Positions 18,348 through 30,656 of a DNA stretch of 64,000 nt are shown here, in pieces. A program made the position numbers and the translations under genes. Each line of letters opens with the position of its first letter. Within the stretch, counting starts at the first letter, position 1. Origin of the DNA: Enterobacter cloacae subsp. cloacae ATCC 13047 (lineage in GTDB: Bacteria > Pseudomonadota > Gammaproteobacteria > Enterobacterales > Enterobacteriaceae); NCBI RefSeq assembly GCF_000025565.1, contig NC_014121.1, forward strand, positions 4,860,216 through 4,924,215, written 5' to 3'. A model generated the notes under the pieces. The model was given only the letters and a program-made list of their open reading frames with translations, searched no databases and was not told the DNA's origin.

Positions 18348-18418
18348 TTTTCATTTTTCTGGGGAACCCTCAGCCCCGTGGGAGAGGGCCGGGGTGAGGG
18401 CATCAGGCCGCACCCCGA

Positions 18419-20481
<2,063 letters not shown>

Positions 20482-20713
20482 TGTGTGTACTCCCAAAGGT
20501 TCGGATAGTCTAATAACAGCGTATTCTAAAAAAGTGCACGGGTTCGACCAGCGAATTCTGGTATAAATTCTAGTCGAAATTGTTACAAAGCATATTTAAC
20601 AGCAGCTTATCTGCACAATTCATCACATAAATGATTATTAACGCTGTCTGATAGACTACGTGATACGTAATGTGCGCAATGTTTGCAATGAAGTCGAGTC
20701 TGAAGGTCACAGT

Positions 20714-21187
20714 ATGAAAACGCCCCTGATCACCCGCGAAGGGTACGAAAAACTCAAAAAAGAGATGGATTACCTGTGGCGCGAAGAGCGTCCGGAAGTG
20801 ACCAAAAAAGTTACCTGGGCGGCAAGCCTGGGCGACCGCAGCGAAAATGCTGACTACCAGTACAACAAGAAGCGGCTGCGTGAGATCGACCGTCGGGTAC
20901 GCTATCTGACCAAATGTCTCGAGAATCTTAAAATTGTCGATTATTCACCGCAGCAGGAGGGCAAAGTCTTCTTCGGCGCGTGGGTAGAGATCGAGAATGA
21001 TGATGGCAATACCCTGCGCTTTCGCATTGTCGGGTACGACGAAATTTTTGGCCGTAAGGATTATATCTCCATCGACTCGCCGATGGCCCGCGCGCTGCTG
21101 AAAAAGGAGGTGGGTGATTTAGCCGTTGTCCAGACGCCTGCCGGAGAAGCGAGCTGGTACGTCAATGAGATCACCTACGTAAAATAG
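20714..21187 (+). CDS. greB: transcription elongation factor GreB
   Basis: GreB inserts its coiled coil into the RNA polymerase secondary channel and stimulates cleavage of backtracked RNA. The 157-residue protein has the N-terminal coiled coil with the loop acidic residues in [19 protein letters not shown] (about residues 36-54), and a globular C-terminal domain with [21 protein letters not shown]. The frame is open to 20660, but [14 protein letters not shown] at 20714 is the family start. It is divergent from ompR, and 86 bp before tex. Confidence 0.96.
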   Translation: MKTPLITREGYEKLKKEMDYLWREERPEVTKKVTWAASLGDRSENADYQYNKKRLREIDRRVRYLTKCLENLKIVDYSPQQEGKVFFGAWVEIENDDGNTLRFRIVGYDEIFGRKDYISIDSPMARALLKKEVGDLAVVQTPAGEASWYVNEITYVK

Positions 21188-21273
21188 TCCGAGAGCGCCC
21201 TCCACGGCTGGCATTTTACCGTGTCAGCCCGTATAACTATCCCCTGATTTTTGACCCACAAGATGATAAAGCC

Positions 21274-23604
21274 ATGATGAAAGATTCGCTCTGCCGCATT
21301 ATTGCGGGTGAACTTCAGGCCAGAGCCGAACAGGTAGAAGCTGCCGTTCGCCTGCTTGATGAAGGGAACACCGTGCCGTTTATTGCACGTTATCGTAAGG
21401 AAGTCACCGGCGGTCTGGATGACACGCAGCTGCGTAACCTGGAGACCCGTCTGGGCTACCTCCGTGAACTGGAAGACCGCCGTCAGGCAATCCTCAAATC
21501 CATCGGCGAACAGGGCAAACTGACCAGCGATCTGGAAAAGGCCATTAACGGCACCCTGAGCAAAACTGAACTCGAAGACCTTTATCTGCCCTATAAACCG
21601 AAGCGCCGTACGCGCGGGCAGATTGCAATTGAAGCAGGTCTGGAGCCGCTGGCCGAGCTGCTGTGGAACGAACCGTCACACGACCCGGAAACCGAAGCGG
21701 CCAAATTTATCGACGCTGACAAAGGCGTGGCAGACACCAAAGCGGCCCTTGATGGCGCACGCTACATTCTGATGGAGCGCTTCTCCGAGGATGCCGCCCT
21801 GCTCTCCCGTGTGCGTGATTATCTGTGGAAGAACGCCCACATCGTCTCTACCGTGGTGGCAGGCAAAGAAGAGGAAGGCGCGAAATTCCGCGACTACTTC
21901 GATCACCACGAACCGATTTCAACCGTGCCTTCTCACCGTGCGCTGGCCATGTTCCGCGGCCGTAATGAAGGCGTGCTGCAGCTCTCTCTCAACGCCGACC
22001 CGCAGTTTGATGAGCCGCCAAAAGAGAGCCACTGCGAGCAGATCATCACCGATCACCTCGGCCTGCGCCTGAATAACGCCCCGGCGGACAGCTGGCGTAA
22101 AGGCGTGGTGAGCTGGACGTGGCGCATTAAGGTGCTGATGCACCTCGAAACCGAACTGATGGGCACCGTGCGCGAGCGTGCGGAAGACGAAGCAATCAAC
22201 GTCTTTGCCCGTAACCTGCATGATCTGCTGATGGCCGCACCTGCTGGCCTGCGTGCGACCATGGGTCTCGATCCGGGTCTGCGTACCGGCGTAAAAGTGG
22301 CGGTGGTTGACGGCACCGGCAAGCTGGTGGCAACCGACACCATTTACCCGCATACCGGTCAGGCGGCGAAGGCTGCTGTAGTGGTGGCCGCACTGTGCGA
22401 GAAATATAACGTTGAGCTGGTGGCTATCGGCAACGGTACGGCCTCCCGCGAAACCGAACGTTTCTACCTCGACGTGCAGAAACAGTTCCCGAAAGTGACG
22501 GCGCAGAAAGTGATCGTCAGCGAGGCCGGGGCGTCCGTCTATTCTGCGTCAGAGCTGGCGGCCCAGGAGTTCCCGGACCTGGACGTCTCCCTGCGCGGTG
22601 CGGTCTCTATCGCCCGTCGTCTGCAGGATCCGCTGGCGGAACTGGTGAAGATCGACCCGAAATCCATCGGTGTGGGCCAGTATCAGCACGACGTGAGCCA
22701 GACGCAGCTGGCGCGTAAGCTGGATGCGGTGGTGGAAGATTGCGTAAACGCCGTGGGCGTGGACCTGAACACCGCCTCCGTTCCTCTGCTGACCCGCGTG
22801 GCAGGCTTAACCCGCATGATGGCGCAGAACATCGTTGCCTGGCGTGATGAGAACGGCCAGTTCCAGAACCGCCAGCAGTTGCTGAAGGTAAGCCGTCTGG
22901 GGCCGAAAGCGTTTGAGCAGTGTGCGGGCTTCCTGCGCATCAACCACGGCGATAACCCGCTGGATGCGTCAACCGTTCATCCGGAAGCCTACCCGGTGGT
23001 TGAGCGCATTCTGGCAGCGACTCAGCAGGCACTCAAAGACCTGATGGGCGACAGCAACGCGCTGCGCAACCTGAAAGCGGTCGATTTCACCGACGAGCAG
23101 TTCGGCGTGCCGACCGTAACCGACATCATCAAAGAGCTGGAAAAACCGGGCCGCGATCCGCGTCCTGAGTTCAAAACCGCGACCTTTGCCGACGGCATCG
23201 AGACCATGAACGACCTGCTGCCGGGCATGGTGCTGGAAGGCGCCGTCACCAACGTCACTAACTTTGGCGCTTTTGTCGATATCGGCGTGCATCAGGATGG
23301 CCTGGTGCATATCTCATCGCTCGCCGATAAGTTCGTTGAAGATCCGCATACGGTGGTCAAAGCGGGCGATATCGTGAAGGTGAAAGTGCTGGAAGTGGAC
23401 CTGCAGCGCAAGCGAATCGCGCTGACCATGCGTCTGGACGAGCAGCCAGGTGAAACCAACGCGCGCCGCGGCAGTAACGGCGGTAGCCGTGAGCAGCAGC
23501 GCCCTGCCGCTAAAGGCGCGAAGCCGCGCGGGCGTGATGCGCAGCCAGCGGGTAACAGCGCAATGATGGATGCGCTGGCGGCCGCGATGGGTAAGAAACG
23601 CTAA
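21274..23604 (+). CDS. yhgF: Tex-family S1 RNA-binding protein YhgF
   Basis: A Tex-like transcription accessory protein of 776 residues. In order: N-terminal helical HTH region, a YqgF/RuvX-like nuclease fold beginning near [16 protein letters not shown] (about 329-344), helix-hairpin-helix repeats ([36 protein letters not shown]), and a C-terminal S1 domain ([19 protein letters not shown] ... [17 protein letters not shown]). A disordered tail rich in Gly, Arg and Gln ends the protein. The molecular role in enterobacteria is not settled. The start could equally be 21277, as the protein begins MMK. A recurrent palindrome and the feo promoter follow. Confidence 0.96.
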   Translation: MMKDSLCRIIAGELQARAEQVEAAVRLLDEGNTVPFIARYRKEVTGGLDDTQLRNLETRLGYLRELEDRRQAILKSIGEQGKLTSDLEKAINGTLSKTELEDLYLPYKPKRRTRGQIAIEAGLEPLAELLWNEPSHDPETEAAKFIDADKGVADTKAALDGARYILMERFSEDAALLSRVRDYLWKNAHIVSTVVAGKEEEGAKFRDYFDHHEPISTVPSHRALAMFRGRNEGVLQLSLNADPQFDEPPKESHCEQIITDHLGLRLNNAPADSWRKGVVSWTWRIKVLMHLETELMGTVRERAEDEAINVFARNLHDLLMAAPAGLRATMGLDPGLRTGVKVAVVDGTGKLVATDTIYPHTGQAAKAAVVVAALCEKYNVELVAIGNGTASRETERFYLDVQKQFPKVTAQKVIVSEAGASVYSASELAAQEFPDLDVSLRGAVSIARRLQDPLAELVKIDPKSIGVGQYQHDVSQTQLARKLDAVVEDCVNAVGVDLNTASVPLLTRVAGLTRMMAQNIVAWRDENGQFQNRQQLLKVSRLGPKAFEQCAGFLRINHGDNPLDASTVHPEAYPVVERILAATQQALKDLMGDSNALRNLKAVDFTDEQFGVPTVTDIIKELEKPGRDPRPEFKTATFADGIETMNDLLPGMVLEGAVTNVTNFGAFVDIGVHQDGLVHISSLADKFVEDPHTVVKAGDIVKVKVLEVDLQRKRIALTMRLDEQPGETNARRGSNGGSREQQRPAAKGAKPRGRDAQPAGNSAMMDALAAAMGKKR

Positions 23605-23614
23605 GGTTGTAAAT

Positions 23615-23662
23615 ACCCCTCACCCTAACCCTCTCCCTTGGGGAGAGGGCCGGGGTGAGGGG
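23615..23662. repeat. CCCTCTCCC/GGGAGAGGG intergenic palindrome
   Basis: A long copy of the element: ACCCCTCACCCTAACCCTCTCCC, a TTGG loop, then GGGAGAGGGCCGGGGTGAGGGG (both arms given in outline). The outer arms CCCCTCACCC and GGGGTGAGGGG pair as well, so the whole 48 bp can form one interrupted stem. It is located between yhgF and feoA. Confidence 0.88.
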
Positions 23663-23844
23663 ACAAATTATATCGCAAGAGATGAAACCGATTGCATATC
23701 CATATTTAAACCACCATTTATCACTCCGTTAACAAATACATTTATTATTCCCTGCCCCGTAATTCAGCAAATATTGAGCAAGGTCAAACAGGCCGTAAAT
23801 TAATACGCTTAACAACATTCCGTCACAGTTTTCATATTGCTGAT

Positions 23845-23863
23845 AAAAACTATTCTCATTATC
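23845..23863. promoter_or_regulatory. Fur box upstream of feoABC
   Basis: AAAAACTATTCTCATTATC matches the 19-bp Fur consensus GATAATGATAATCATTATC at 13 of 19 positions by eye, with the right half CATTATC complete. It lies 43 bp before the feoA start, which fits the known Fur repression of feo in E. coli. The E. coli operon also needs FNR; I did not find a clear FNR site here. Confidence 0.72.
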
Positions 23864-23884
23864 ATCCCATAGTAGATAATTTAA

Positions 23885-24133
<249 letters not shown>

Positions 24134-24163
24134 CAAGCCAGCGGTTTCAGTGAGTCGAAAACA

Positions 24164-26482
24164 ATGAAAAAATTAACTATTGGCTTAATTGGCAATCCTA
24201 ATTCCGGCAAGACAACGTTATTTAACCAGCTCACCGGTGCACGCCAGCGTGTGGGTAACTGGGCGGGCGTAACGGTTGAACGTAAAGAAGGCCAGTTCAC
24301 CACGACAGACAATCAGGTCACCCTGGTGGATCTGCCCGGCACCTACTCCTTAACCACCATTTCGTCACAAACCTCGCTCGATGAGCAGATTGCCTGTCAC
24401 TATATTCTGAGTGGCGATGCGGACCTGTTAATCAACGTGGTCGATGCATCTAACCTGGAGCGTAACCTCTATCTGACGCTGCAATTGCTTGAGCTGGGGA
24501 TCCCCTGCATTGTGGCGCTCAACATGCTCGACATCGCAGAGAAACAAAAGCTGCGTATCGACGTCGACGCCCTCTCCGCGCGTCTGGGCTGCCCGGTAGT
24601 GCCGCTGGTTTCTACCCGTGCCCGCGGAATTGACGCACTGAAGCTGGCCATTGACCGCCACGCGGGCAACGCCGACGTTGAGCTGGTGCACTATGCGCAA
24701 CCGCTTCTGCGCGAAGCCGGTCTGCTGGCGCAGGAAATGGACAACAGCATGCCCGCCAGACAGCGCCTGTGGCTCGGCCTGCAGATGCTGGAAGGCGATA
24801 TCTACAGCCGCGCCTATGCGGGCCATGCCGCAGACAAACTGGACGTGGCGCTGGCGCGTCTGAGCGATGAGCTCGATGACCCGGCCCTGCACATCGCCGA
24901 CGCGCGCTATCAGGCCATCGCCGCCATTTGCGACGTGGTCAGTAATGCCCTGACTGCTGAGCCAAGCCGCTTTACGGCCGCCGTGGACAAGATTGTGCTT
25001 AACCGCTTCCTCGGTTTGCCGATCTTTTTACTGGTCATGTACCTGATGTTCCTGCTCGCTATTAACATCGGTGGCGCGCTACAGCCTATTTTCGATGCTG
25101 GTTCTGTGGCGATATTTGTCCACGGTATTCAGTGGCTGGGCTACACCCTGCACTTCCCGGAATGGCTGACCATTTTCCTCGCCCAGGGGATCGGTGGTGG
25201 TATCAACACCGTTCTGCCGCTGGTACCGCAAATCGGCATGATGTACCTGTTCCTCTCGTTCCTTGAGGACTCCGGTTACATGGCGCGTGCGGCTTTCGTG
25301 ATGGATCGTCTGATGCAGGCCCTGGGTCTGCCGGGTAAATCCTTCGTCCCGCTGATTGTCGGCTTCGGCTGTAACGTCCCGTCGGTAATGGGTGCGCGCA
25401 CGCTTGATGCACCCCGCGAACGTCTGATGACCATCATGATGGCGCCATTTATGTCCTGCGGGGCGCGACTGGCTATCTTTGCGGTCTTTGCCGCGGCCTT
25501 CTTTGGTCAGGAAGGGGCACTGGCGGTCTTCTCGCTGTATGTGCTGGGCATCGTGATGGCGATCCTGACCGGGCTCATGCTTAAACACACCATCATGCGC
25601 GGGGAAGCGTCGCCGTTTGTGATGGAACTGCCGGTGTATCACGTGCCGCATCTGAAAAGCCTGGCGATCCAGACCTGGCAGCGCCTGAAAGGTTTTGTGC
25701 TGCGCGCCGGTAAAGTGATTGTCATCGTCAGCATCTTCCTGAGCGCGCTGAACAGTTTCACCCTGAGCGGGCAGGCGGCGGATAACATCAACGACTCCGC
25801 CCTCGCCTCCGTGAGCCGCATCATTACCCCGGTGTTTAAACCGATTGGCGTGCATGAAGACAACTGGCAGGCGACCGTTGGCCTGTTCACCGGCGCGATG
25901 GCAAAAGAGGTGGTGGTCGGCACCCTGAACACGCTTTACACCGCTGAGAATATCCAGGAAGAAGAGTTTAACCCGGCTGCGTTCCACCTCGGTGATGAAC
26001 TGCTCGGCGCGGTGGAAGAGACCTGGCAGAGCCTGAAAGACACTTTCAGCCTGAGCGTACTGGCGAACCCGATTGAAGCCAGCAAAGGCGACGGCGAAAT
26101 GGCCACCGGTGCCATGGGCGTGATGAGCGAGAAATTTGGCAGCGCGTCAGCAGCCTACAGCTACCTCATCTTTGTCCTGCTCTATATTCCGTGCATCTCG
26201 GTGATGGGGGCGATAGCCCGTGAGTCCAGCCGCGGCTGGATGGGGTTCTCCATCCTGTGGGGCTTAAACATCGCCTACTCGCTGGCGACGCTCTTTTACC
26301 AGACCGTTAACTTCAGCCAGCATCCGCGCTACAGCCTGGTCTGCATCCTGGCGGTTGTGCTGTTTAACGTGCTCGTTCTCGGTCTGCTACGCCGGGCACG
26401 CAGCCGCGTCGATATCAACCTGCTGGCAAACCGTAAAACCGCCGCGACCTGCTGCAACAGCCCGGCGGGCGACTGTCACTAG
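24164..26482 (+). CDS. feoB: Fe(II) transporter FeoB
   Basis: The inner-membrane ferrous iron permease with an N-terminal G domain. The 772 residues (E. coli 773) show G1 GNPNSGKTT at 10-18, the G2-region TVERKEG, G3 DLPGTYSL, G4 NMLD and a helical GDI region, then two Gate motifs each with an essential cysteine: [14 protein letters not shown] and the later [11 protein letters not shown]. Around ten membrane segments follow residue 280. The C-terminal tail is short and has CC and a further cysteine ([11 protein letters not shown]). It is the second gene of feoABC; feoC follows after 8 bp. Confidence 0.98.
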   Translation: MKKLTIGLIGNPNSGKTTLFNQLTGARQRVGNWAGVTVERKEGQFTTTDNQVTLVDLPGTYSLTTISSQTSLDEQIACHYILSGDADLLINVVDASNLERNLYLTLQLLELGIPCIVALNMLDIAEKQKLRIDVDALSARLGCPVVPLVSTRARGIDALKLAIDRHAGNADVELVHYAQPLLREAGLLAQEMDNSMPARQRLWLGLQMLEGDIYSRAYAGHAADKLDVALARLSDELDDPALHIADARYQAIAAICDVVSNALTAEPSRFTAAVDKIVLNRFLGLPIFLLVMYLMFLLAINIGGALQPIFDAGSVAIFVHGIQWLGYTLHFPEWLTIFLAQGIGGGINTVLPLVPQIGMMYLFLSFLEDSGYMARAAFVMDRLMQALGLPGKSFVPLIVGFGCNVPSVMGARTLDAPRERLMTIMMAPFMSCGARLAIFAVFAAAFFGQEGALAVFSLYVLGIVMAILTGLMLKHTIMRGEASPFVMELPVYHVPHLKSLAIQTWQRLKGFVLRAGKVIVIVSIFLSALNSFTLSGQAADNINDSALASVSRIITPVFKPIGVHEDNWQATVGLFTGAMAKEVVVGTLNTLYTAENIQEEEFNPAAFHLGDELLGAVEETWQSLKDTFSLSVLANPIEASKGDGEMATGAMGVMSEKFGSASAAYSYLIFVLLYIPCISVMGAIARESSRGWMGFSILWGLNIAYSLATLFYQTVNFSQHPRYSLVCILAVVLFNVLVLGLLRRARSRVDINLLANRKTAATCCNSPAGDCH

Positions 26483-26490
26483 GGGGAGCC

Positions 26491-26730
26491 ATGGCATCGT
26501 TGATTCAGGTTCGTGATTTACTGGCGTTGCAGGGGCGTATGGAGGCAAAACAGCTAAGCCTCAGCCTGCATACGCCGCAGCCGATGATCGATGCCATGCT
26601 GGAAAGACTGGAAGCGATGGGGAAAGCCATACGTATTCAGGAAGAGCCGGACGGTTGTCTGTCCGGCAGTTGTAAACATTGCCCGGAAGGGAAAGCCTGT
26701 CTCAGGGAGTGGTGGGCACTTCGTGACTGA
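26491..26730 (+). CDS. feoC: FeoC [Fe-S] winged-helix protein
   Basis: A 79-residue winged-helix protein of the feo operon. Four cysteines near the C-terminus, C56, C61, C64 and C70 ([16 protein letters not shown]), form the known FeoC iron-sulfur motif. FeoC is reported to protect FeoB from proteolysis and may sense oxygen. GGGGGAGCC lies just before the ATG. The last 29 bp overlap the 3' end of bioH on the opposite strand; in E. coli K-12 yhgA lies between these two genes, and here it is absent. Confidence 0.95.
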   Translation: MASLIQVRDLLALQGRMEAKQLSLSLHTPQPMIDAMLERLEAMGKAIRIQEEPDGCLSGSCKHCPEGKACLREWWALRD

Positions 26731-27484
26731 AGGCGATCAACGCTGAACAAAACTCGGCAGGATGCGAGATAAACGGCGCATGGGCCGCTTTGGCGATTGT
26801 CAGCGATTGACTCTCTGGCCACAGTTCATCCAGCAGTGGCACCACTTTGCGTGGAACCAGCCCATCCAGATAACCATAAATGCGCAGGTGCGGCACCGCC
26901 AGCGCGGTCAGTGGCTCACGCAGGTCGACCGTTTTCAGTAATTCGAGTCCCCCGTTCAGTACCTCCACATCCGGCATCGGCAGCGACAGCACGGTCTGCT
27001 TCAGCAGACGAGCATCCTTACGGGCGCTCTCTGTCCCCATCGTCTGCAGGGCCAGGAAGCGTTCTACCGTTCGCTGGTAATCTTCGCTCAACTGCCGCTG
27101 GAAGTTGCTCAGTACGTCCGGCTTAATACCCGGCCACTCCTCCTGCGCACTGAAGTTCGGCGACGAGGCCACCGTTACCAGCGCCTGCACGCGTTCAGGA
27201 TTCGTTAATGCAACCTCACTTGCCACCAGCCCGCCCAGACTCCAGCCGAGCCAGATAGCCTGTTGCGGTGCGGCGGCCAGAACCTGCTGCGCCATTTCGT
27301 CAAGCGACATCGCCCCATAGCCGCAGCTGCGGCCAAAACCGGGTAAATCCACCAGATGCAGCGTGAAATGCGAGGCAAGTTCCTCATTTACGCAATGCCA
27401 TACTTCCGCATTCAGTCCCCATCCGTGCAGCAGCACAAGATGGCGATTTCCCGTCCCTACGGTCTGCCACCACAGCGTCTTCAT
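26702..27484 (-). CDS. bioH: pimeloyl-[acp] methyl ester esterase
   Basis: BioH removes the methyl group from pimeloyl-ACP methyl ester and so ends the disguised fatty-acid route to the biotin precursor. The 260-residue alpha/beta hydrolase has the [10 protein letters not shown] oxyanion region, the nucleophile S82 in [11 protein letters not shown], an acid residue in [11 protein letters not shown] and the histidine in [11 protein letters not shown]. It is convergent with feoC with a 29-bp overlap, and divergent from gntX with only 35 bp between the start codons. It is not linked to other bio genes, as usual in enterobacteria. Confidence 0.96.
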   Translation of the reverse strand: MKTLWWQTVGTGNRHLVLLHGWGLNAEVWHCVNEELASHFTLHLVDLPGFGRSCGYGAMSLDEMAQQVLAAAPQQAIWLGWSLGGLVASEVALTNPERVQALVTVASSPNFSAQEEWPGIKPDVLSNFQRQLSEDYQRTVERFLALQTMGTESARKDARLLKQTVLSLPMPDVEVLNGGLELLKTVDLREPLTALAVPHLRIYGYLDGLVPRKVVPLLDELWPESQSLTIAKAAHAPFISHPAEFCSALIAFSHEVPTTP

Positions 27485-27519
27485 CAGTTACTGTTCTCTT
27501 TTTTACATGGAGGTTGTCT

Positions 27520-28203
27520 ATGCTAACAGTGCCCGGCTTGTGCTGGCTATGTCGAATGCCACTTGCGCTGAGCGCGTGGGGAGTCTGTTCCGTCTGCACG
27601 CGTTCGCTGGCAAGCCGCATCACGACCTGCCCGCAGTGCGGTTTACCGGCGTACAGTCCACAGTTTCCCTGCGGTCGCTGCCTGAAAAAGCCACCACCGT
27701 GGAGCGCCCTGGTGGCGGTCGATGATTACGTCCCACCGTTAAGCAGGCTTATCCACGCGCTGAAGTTTTCCGGCCAGATTGCGCTGGCTCGCCCTCTCGC
27801 CCGCCTCTTATTGCTGGCGGTGTTGCAGGCACGGCGCACGCGCGCGCTGCCGAAAGTGGATATGGTGCTGAATGTGCCCTTATACCGGCGCCGTCACTGG
27901 CGACGCGGCTACAACCAGAGCGACCTGCTCTGTCGCCCGCTCGCCCGGTGGCTCGGCTGTCAGTACCCAGCCGCTGCGCTGACGCGCCGCCATGCCACTG
28001 CCATTCAGCATCAGCTGAGCGCCCGGCTTCGCAAAAGGAACCTCAAAAACGCCTTTCGCCTTGAATTCGCCGTCAAAGGGCTCCATATCGCGATTGTGGA
28101 TGATGTCGTCACCACAGGCAGTACCGTTGCTGAACTTTCCCGACTGCTTTTGCAAAGCGGCGCCGCGTCGGTTCAGGTATGGTGTCTGTGCCGTACCTTG
28201 TAG
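27520..28203 (+). CDS. gntX: ComF-family phosphoribosyltransferase-like protein GntX
   Basis: A 227-residue ComF-type protein (YhgH). The N-terminal zinc-ribbon-like part has CWLC, CSVC, CPQCG and CGRC cysteine pairs; the C-terminal half has the PRPP-binding loop IVDDVVTTGST. In E. coli it is required for use of DNA as carbon source and was earlier linked to gluconate. The ATG at 27520 is preceded by GGAGG with a 6-bp spacer; a TTG at 27514 is less likely. It is divergent from bioH and 61 bp before nfuA. Confidence 0.94.
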   Translation: MLTVPGLCWLCRMPLALSAWGVCSVCTRSLASRITTCPQCGLPAYSPQFPCGRCLKKPPPWSALVAVDDYVPPLSRLIHALKFSGQIALARPLARLLLLAVLQARRTRALPKVDMVLNVPLYRRRHWRRGYNQSDLLCRPLARWLGCQYPAAALTRRHATAIQHQLSARLRKRNLKNAFRLEFAVKGLHIAIVDDVVTTGSTVAELSRLLLQSGAASVQVWCLCRTL

Positions 28204-28264
28204 CCCTTCTCCAATGGGCGTATGATTATACCCAGGTAATTTAGTCAACTATTAGGCCAAAGCT

Positions 28265-28840
28265 ATGATCCGTATTTCCGATTCTGCACAAGCGCACTTT
28301 GCCAAACTGCTGGCAAATCAGGAAGAAGGGACGCAGATCCGCGTGTTTGTGATCAATCCAGGCACTCCGAATGCAGAATGTGGTGTCTCCTATTGTCCGC
28401 CAGACGCGGTGGAAGCAACTGACACTGCCCTTAAATTTGACCAGCTCACGGCATATGTTGATGAGCTGAGCGCGCCGTATCTTGAAGATGCGGAGATCGA
28501 CTTCGTCACCGACCAGCTGGGCTCGCAGCTGACGCTGAAAGCGCCAAACGCCAAAATGCGTAAAGTATCTGACGATGCCCCGTTGATGGAGCGCGTAGAG
28601 TATCTGCTGCAATCCCAGATCAACCCGCAGCTGGCCGGTCACGGTGGTCGCGTTTCCCTGATGGAAATCACCGACGAAGGCTACGCAATTCTGCAGTTTG
28701 GCGGCGGCTGTAACGGTTGTTCCATGGTCGATGTGACCCTGAAAGAAGGGATCGAGAAGCAGCTGCTGAACGAGTTCCCGGAACTGAAAGGCGTGCGTGA
28801 CCTGACCGAACACCAGCGCGGCGAGCACTCTTACTACTGA
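28265..28840 (+). CDS. nfuA: Fe-S biogenesis protein NfuA
   Basis: NfuA carries [4Fe-4S] clusters to targets such as lipoyl synthase, especially under oxidative stress or iron starvation. The 191-residue protein joins an N-terminal degenerate A-type domain (about 1-95, lacking the full cysteine set) to a C-terminal Nfu domain with C149 and C152 in [11 protein letters not shown]. The length is the same as in E. coli. It is followed by two intergenic repeats and a terminator. Confidence 0.97.
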   Translation: MIRISDSAQAHFAKLLANQEEGTQIRVFVINPGTPNAECGVSYCPPDAVEATDTALKFDQLTAYVDELSAPYLEDAEIDFVTDQLGSQLTLKAPNAKMRKVSDDAPLMERVEYLLQSQINPQLAGHGGRVSLMEITDEGYAILQFGGGCNGCSMVDVTLKEGIEKQLLNEFPELKGVRDLTEHQRGEHSYY

Positions 28841-28857
28841 TTCATTGCCCGTCTGTA

Positions 28858-28889
28858 TTGCCCGGTGGCGCTGCGCTTACCGGGCCTAC
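28858..28889. repeat. REP-like palindrome
   Basis: A single REP-like unit TTGCCCGGTGGCGCTGCGCTTACCGGGCC (in outline): arms GCCCGGT and ACCGGGC around an imperfect GGCGCTGCGCTT core. It belongs to the same family as the paired units after gntT, glpD and before gntU. Confidence 0.85.
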
Positions 28890-28903
28890 AAAAATAGTGC
28901 GGT

Positions 28904-28940
28904 CTGATGCCCTCACCCCGCCCTCTCCCACGGGAGAGGG
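28904..28940. repeat. CCCTCTCCC/GGGAGAGGG intergenic palindrome
   Basis: Copy with the left tail CTGATGCCCTCACCCCG, then CCCTCTCCCACGGGAGAGGG. It lies between the REP-like unit and the nfuA terminator. Confidence 0.85.
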
Positions 28941-28951
28941 TGAAAACATTA

Positions 28952-28979
28952 AAAACGGTAACCTTGCGGTTACCGTTTT
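28952..28979 (+). terminator. nfuA intrinsic terminator
   Basis: AAAACGGTAACC and GGTTACCGTTTT form a 12-bp stem around a TTGC loop and end in TTTT. The stem is symmetric, so it may work in both directions. Confidence 0.85.
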
Positions 28980-29052
28980 GCGTTTACCTCCATATGTTGA
29001 CCTGCGTCTCATAATTTAAATTTTGCCCTCCAGGGTGATTCTCAATCACATC

Positions 29053-29068
29053 ATGTTACCCGTATCAT
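29053..29068. promoter_or_regulatory. GntR operator 1 of gntT
   Basis: ATGTTACCCGTATCAT differs at one position from the GntR palindrome ATGTTACCCGTAACAT. It is 160 bp before the gntT start. A second, weaker site lies closer to the gene. E. coli gntT has two GntR operators as well. Confidence 0.78.
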
Positions 29069-29193
29069 TCTCATGGGCACTAAACACACTCATAACAGCC
29101 GACTAAACTAAATAGTTTCCAAGGTATCAGTATTAGTGCCGTTAACCACTCTGTTCCCAGTTGGGACAACCGGAACGTGTCGTTGAAACAATG

Positions 29194-29209
29194 ACGTTAC
29201 CCATAACAA
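29194..29209. promoter_or_regulatory. GntR operator 2 of gntT
   Basis: ACGTTACCCATAACAA matches the GntR consensus at 13 of 16 positions by eye. It ends 19 bp before the gntT ATG, so it lies within the leader; binding here would block elongation or translation initiation. Two spaced sites suggest a repression loop, as is known for E. coli gntT. Confidence 0.65.
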
Positions 29210-29228
29210 TTCAAAGGCCAGGTAAATC

Positions 29229-30545
29229 ATGCCATTAGTCATCGTTGCTATCGGTGTTGTGTTATTACTGCTCTTGATGATCCGTTTCAAAATGAACGGG
29301 TTTATCGCTCTGGTTCTGGTGGCACTTGCAGTCGGTCTGATGCAAGGGATGCCGCTGGTCAAAGTTATTAGCTCCATTAAAGCGGGTGTCGGCGGCACGC
29401 TCGGCAGCCTGGCGTTGATCATGGGCTTTGGCGCCATGCTCGGCAAAATGCTGGCGGACTGCGGTGGCGCACAGCGTATCGCCACCACGCTTATCGACAA
29501 ATTTGGTAAGAAGAACATCCAGTGGGCAGTTGTGTTAACCGGTTTTACCGTCGGTTTCGCACTGTTCTATGAAGTGGGCTTCGTGCTGATGCTGCCGCTG
29601 GTCTTCACCATTGCGGCGGCGGCGAGCATTCCGCTGCTGTATGTCGGTGTGCCAATGGCAGCAGCGCTGTCCGTGACGCACGGCTTCCTGCCACCGCACC
29701 CGGGCCCAACCGCTATCGCCACCATTTTCCACGCCGATATGGGTAAAACCCTGCTGTTCGGTACGATTCTGGCCATCCCAACCGTGATTCTGGCAGGCCC
29801 TGTTTATGCCCGCTTCCTGAAAGGCATTGATAAGCCGATTCCGGAAGGTCTGTACAGCGCGAAAACCTTCACCGAAGAAGAAATGCCTGGCTTTGGCGTC
29901 AGCGTCTGGACCTCTCTGGTCCCGGTGATCCTGATGGCGATGCGCGCCGTGGCAGAGATGGTTCTGCCGAAAGGTCACGCGTTCCTGTCCGTTGCTGAGT
30001 TCCTCGGCGACCCGGTGATGGCCACACTGATTGCTGTGTTGATCGCGATGTTCACCTTCGGCCTGAACCGCGGTCGTTCCATGGATCAGATCAACGACAC
30101 GCTGACCTCTTCCATCAAAATCATTGCCATGATGCTGTTGATCATCGGCGGTGGCGGTGCGTTCAAGCAGGTTCTGGTCGATAGCGGTGTGGATAAATAC
30201 ATCGCGGCCATGATGCATGAAACCAACGTGTCGCCGCTTCTGATGGCCTGGTCTATCGCCGCAGTTCTGCGTATCGCGCTGGGTTCTGCAACCGTTGCGG
30301 CAATCACCGCGGGCGGTATCGTTGCGCCACTGATTGCCACCACGGGCGTCAGCCCTGAGCTGATGGTTATTGCCGTCGGTTCCGGTAGTGTGATTTTCTC
30401 ACACGTGAACGACCCGGGCTTCTGGCTGTTCAAGGAGTACTTCAACCTGACTATCGGTGAAACCATCAAGTCCTGGTCCGCGCTGGAAACCATTATTTCG
30501 GTGTGCGGTCTGGTCGGGGTGCTGCTGTTGAATATGGTGGTCTGA
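29229..30545 (+). CDS. gntT: high-affinity gluconate:H+ symporter
   Basis: A GntP-family permease of the inner membrane that imports gluconate. It has 438 residues as in E. coli, with about 12-14 hydrophobic segments. Family motifs are GFGAMLGKMLADCGGAQRI, PPHPGPTAIA and FSHVNDPGFW. The 388-bp leader has two GntR operators and probably a CRP-dependent promoter (an imperfect GGTGA ... TCACA pair with a 7-bp spacer lies at 29034-29050). The gene stands alone, with its own repeat and terminator downstream. The low-affinity paralogue gntU is 24 kb away. Confidence 0.96.
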   Translation: MPLVIVAIGVVLLLLLMIRFKMNGFIALVLVALAVGLMQGMPLVKVISSIKAGVGGTLGSLALIMGFGAMLGKMLADCGGAQRIATTLIDKFGKKNIQWAVVLTGFTVGFALFYEVGFVLMLPLVFTIAAAASIPLLYVGVPMAAALSVTHGFLPPHPGPTAIATIFHADMGKTLLFGTILAIPTVILAGPVYARFLKGIDKPIPEGLYSAKTFTEEEMPGFGVSVWTSLVPVILMAMRAVAEMVLPKGHAFLSVAEFLGDPVMATLIAVLIAMFTFGLNRGRSMDQINDTLTSSIKIIAMMLLIIGGGGAFKQVLVDSGVDKYIAAMMHETNVSPLLMAWSIAAVLRIALGSATVAAITAGGIVAPLIATTGVSPELMVIAVGSGSVIFSHVNDPGFWLFKEYFNLTIGETIKSWSALETIISVCGLVGVLLLNMVV

Positions 30546-30552
30546 TGCCATA

Positions 30553-30625
30553 AGTCGGGTGGCGGCTTCGCCTTACCCGACCTACTCGCTCCATGTAGGC
30601 CCGGTAAGCGTAGCGCCACCGGGCA
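30553..30625. repeat. paired REP/BIME-like element after gntT
   Basis: Two REP-like units in opposite orientation: GTCGGGTGGCGGCTTCGCCTTACCCGAC (30553-30581, outline) and GTAGGCCCGGTAAGCGTAGCGCCACCGGGC (outline) to 30624. Such pairs (BIMEs) bind IHF or gyrase in E. coli and stabilise mRNA 3' ends. Confidence 0.85.
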
Positions 30626-30626
30626 A

Positions 30627-30656
30627 TAAAAAAACCGCCACTGGCGGGTTTTTTTA
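30627..30656. terminator. bidirectional gntT/malQ terminator
   Basis: AAAAAAACCGCCA, a CTG core and GGCGGGTTTTTTT form a symmetric stem with A and T tails. It lies between the convergent genes gntT and malQ and ends directly at the malQ stop codon, so it can serve both. Confidence 0.87.

Larger units (their letters stand above)
17094..18373 (-). mobile_element. IS4-family (IS10-like) insertion sequence, 1280 bp
   Basis: Exact ends can be read. The left end begins CTGAGGGATCCCCAG and the right end, reversed, begins CTGAGGGTTCCCCAG: terminal inverted repeats matching at 14 of 15 positions. They resemble the ends of IS10 (CTGAGAGATCCCC). The element is flanked by a 9-bp direct repeat CCCCGTGGG (17085-17093 and 18374-18382), the duplication length known for IS10. 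It encodes one transposase on the minus strand. It sits between the convergent genes pck and envZ inside a repeated palindrome, so it interrupts no gene. I cannot give an ISfinder name. Confidence 0.95.

Noticed and set aside
29034-29050. CRP site before gntT (GGTGA ... TCACA)
   Set aside because: The spacer is seven bases where the consensus has six, so it is mentioned only as a possibility in the gntT entry.
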